In this document: piece by piece, positions 62,798 to 64,000 of the stretch
Numbering within the stretch: the first letter of the stretch is position 1
Layout: the number at the start of each line of letters is the position of its first letter
Source of the DNA: an uncultured Pelagibacteraceae bacterium
GTDB taxonomy: Bacteria > Pseudomonadota > Alphaproteobacteria > Pelagibacterales > Pelagibacteraceae
DNA: 64,000 nt
Direction: 5' to 3'
Assembly (NCBI GenBank): GCA_902561765.1
Contig: CACEQR010000001.1
Location: 62,001-126,000 of the forward strand
Notes under the pieces: generated by a model
Databases searched by the model: none
Told to the model about the DNA's origin: nothing
Seen by the model: only the letters and a program-made list of their open reading frames with translations
Made by a program: the position numbers and the translations under genes

Positions 62798-64000
62798 ATG
62801 TCATCATCTAAAAATTTAGAATATAAAAAAACTTCATTTCTTAATAAATCAAATAGTGCATTTATAGAACAAATGTATGTGAAGTATGTAAAGAATGACC
62901 CAAATTTACCTGAGAGTTGGAAAAAATATTTTTTAGATATTGGTGATGATATTAATTCAATTGTTAAAGAGGTTAATGGGCCATCTTGGAGCCCAAGAAA
63001 AAACAAAATCGATGAGAGCAAAATACTTGAAAATGAAATTGAGATTTTAGAAAGCCAAAGTCAAGAAACCGATCAAAATGATATGGTCGCGAGTAAAAGC
63101 GATTCTATTAAAGCAGTCTCTTTGATAAGAGCTTATAGACAGCGTGGTCATTTATTATCAAAAGTTGATCCATTAGAAATGAGAGAAAGTGAATATCTTG
63201 ATGAACTACATCCTGAAAATTATGGATTTAAAAAAGATGACTATAGTAAAAAAATTTATTTAGATGGTGTCTTAAATAAAGAATACTCTAACATAAAAGA
63301 AATTCTGTCTGTGTTAAGGAAAATATATTGTGGAAATATTGGTTATGAGTATATGCATATTTCAAATCCAACTGAAAGAAAATGGTTCCGTGATAGAGTT
63401 GAAAAAGACGAAAATGCTTTGAAATTTACAGTTAATGGAAAAAATGCAATTTTAAATAAATTAATACAAGCAGAAGGTTTTGAAAAATTTTTGCATACAA
63501 AATATGTTGGATCAAAAAGATTTGGTCTTGATGGTGGTGAAAGTTTGATACCTGCCTTAGAGCAAATTATTAAAATTGGTGGTCAGTCAAATATCAAAGA
63601 AGTTAAAATTGGAATGTCTCACAGAGGAAGACTGAATGTTTTGGCTAATGTTTTGCAAAAATCATATAAAAGAATATTCAATGAGTTTGCAGGTGAAATT
63701 AATAATACAGAGGAAGATAGTGCAGGTGATGTAAAATATCATTTAGGAGCATCCTCTGATAGAGAATTTGATGGAAATGTTGTTCATGTAAGTCTCACTG
63801 ATAATCCTTCACATTTAGAGGCTGTGAATCCTGTGGTTTTGGGTCAAACTAGAGCAAAGCAATTTTTTCACAAAGATGCACAAAGAAATAAAGTAATTCC
63901 TATTTTAATCCATGGTGATGCTGCTTTTGCTGGACAAGGAGTTGTTGCCGAATGTTTTGCCATGTCAGGTTTGCCAGGTCATAATACAGGAGGAACAATT
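62798..64000 (+). CDS. sucA: 2-oxoglutarate dehydrogenase E1 component, 3' end cut by window edge
   Basis: The thiamine-diphosphate decarboxylase of the 2-oxoglutarate dehydrogenase complex. The first 401 residues are visible of about 950. The N-terminal segment (NSAFIEQMYVKYVKNDPNLP and ESWKKYF) that docks to E2 is present. SLIRAYRQRGHLLSKVDPL, RFGLDGGESLIPALEQI, GMSHRGRLNVLANVL, the DVKYHLGASSDRE stretch and IHGDAAFAGQGVVAEC are all E1o hallmarks. It continues the sucCD transcript. Confidence 0.97.
   Translation, partial: MSSSKNLEYKKTSFLNKSNSAFIEQMYVKYVKNDPNLPESWKKYFLDIGDDINSIVKEVNGPSWSPRKNKIDESKILENEIEILESQSQETDQNDMVASKSDSIKAVSLIRAYRQRGHLLSKVDPLEMRESEYLDELHPENYGFKKDDYSKKIYLDGVLNKEYSNIKEILSVLRKIYCGNIGYEYMHISNPTERKWFRDRVEKDENALKFTVNGKNAILNKLIQAEGFEKFLHTKYVGSKRFGLDGGESLIPALEQIIKIGGQSNIKEVKIGMSHRGRLNVLANVLQKSYKRIFNEFAGEINNTEEDSAGDVKYHLGASSDREFDGNVVHVSLTDNPSHLEAVNPVVLGQTRAKQFFHKDAQRNKVIPILIHGDAAFAGQGVVAECFAMSGLPGHNTGGTI

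Overview
The window is about 70% A+T, almost entirely coding, with few intergenic gaps above 100 bases and none above 300. Gene content and order point to a SAR11-type alphaproteobacterium (Candidatus Pelagibacter or a close relative). It carries the DMSP demethylation genes dmdA, dmdB and dmdC, TRAP transport, an alphaproteobacterial DUF2794 gene, streamlined operons with 1-10 base overlaps, and Lys/Asn/Ile-rich proteins. No tRNA, rRNA, insertion sequence, phage gene or CRISPR array was seen. This is core-like chromosome rather than a mobile island.

Layout. 1-4768 (minus strand): truncated acsA, an EVE-domain protein, a 53-residue DUF5989-like membrane peptide, a NodU/CmcH carbamoyltransferase and a membrane-tethered ferritin-like diiron protein. 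Facing them on the plus strand are an exported SGNH-like protein and a MORN-repeat protein. 6306-12458: tsaD with a coupled 40-residue Lys-rich peptide, then the plus operon hemC-hemD-mscS-yggT-folD-MBL hydrolase. 12455-18828: a small coiled-coil protein, a photolyase-like protein with unusual domain order, argG, an IalB-family protein, an aldo/keto reductase, a BI-1 family protein, DUF2794, yciB and hspQ. 19014-23649: cytochrome c maturation genes ccmCDEFGH followed by a PagL-like lipid A deacylase.

23659-38679 looks like a 2-hydroxyacid/2-oxoacid module. It has two tandem FMN-dependent hydroxyacid dehydrogenases, a class I aminotransferase, a GlcD/LDHD-like FAD dehydrogenase, a GyaR-like reductase and a TRAP transporter whose binding protein resembles 2-oxoacid/lactate binders. 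The genes on the opposite strand are a ketopantoate-reductase-like enzyme, an oxalyl-CoA-synthetase-like ligase and a gamma-glutamyltransferase. The TRAP large subunit has an unusual cytoplasm-like tail of about 310 residues.

38706-46271: an MFS transporter, a membrane-anchored alpha/beta hydrolase, a secreted unknown, ftsY-dapF on the minus strand, then a structured leader RNA followed by ffh-rpsP-trmD-rplS. rimM is missing from its usual place, and S16 and L19 share an acidic/Lys repeat tail. 46283-64000: leuCDB, dmdC-dmdB-dmdA, asd, sdhCDAB, mmsA, mdh, sucCD and the start of sucA, which link DMSP carbon, leucine synthesis and the TCA cycle.

The most interesting items are the carbamoyltransferase/DUF5989/SGNH/diiron cassette, the leader RNA with mutually exclusive stems before ffh, the TRAP tail, the photolyase-like protein with a possibly permuted domain order, and two peptides of 53 and 40 residues.
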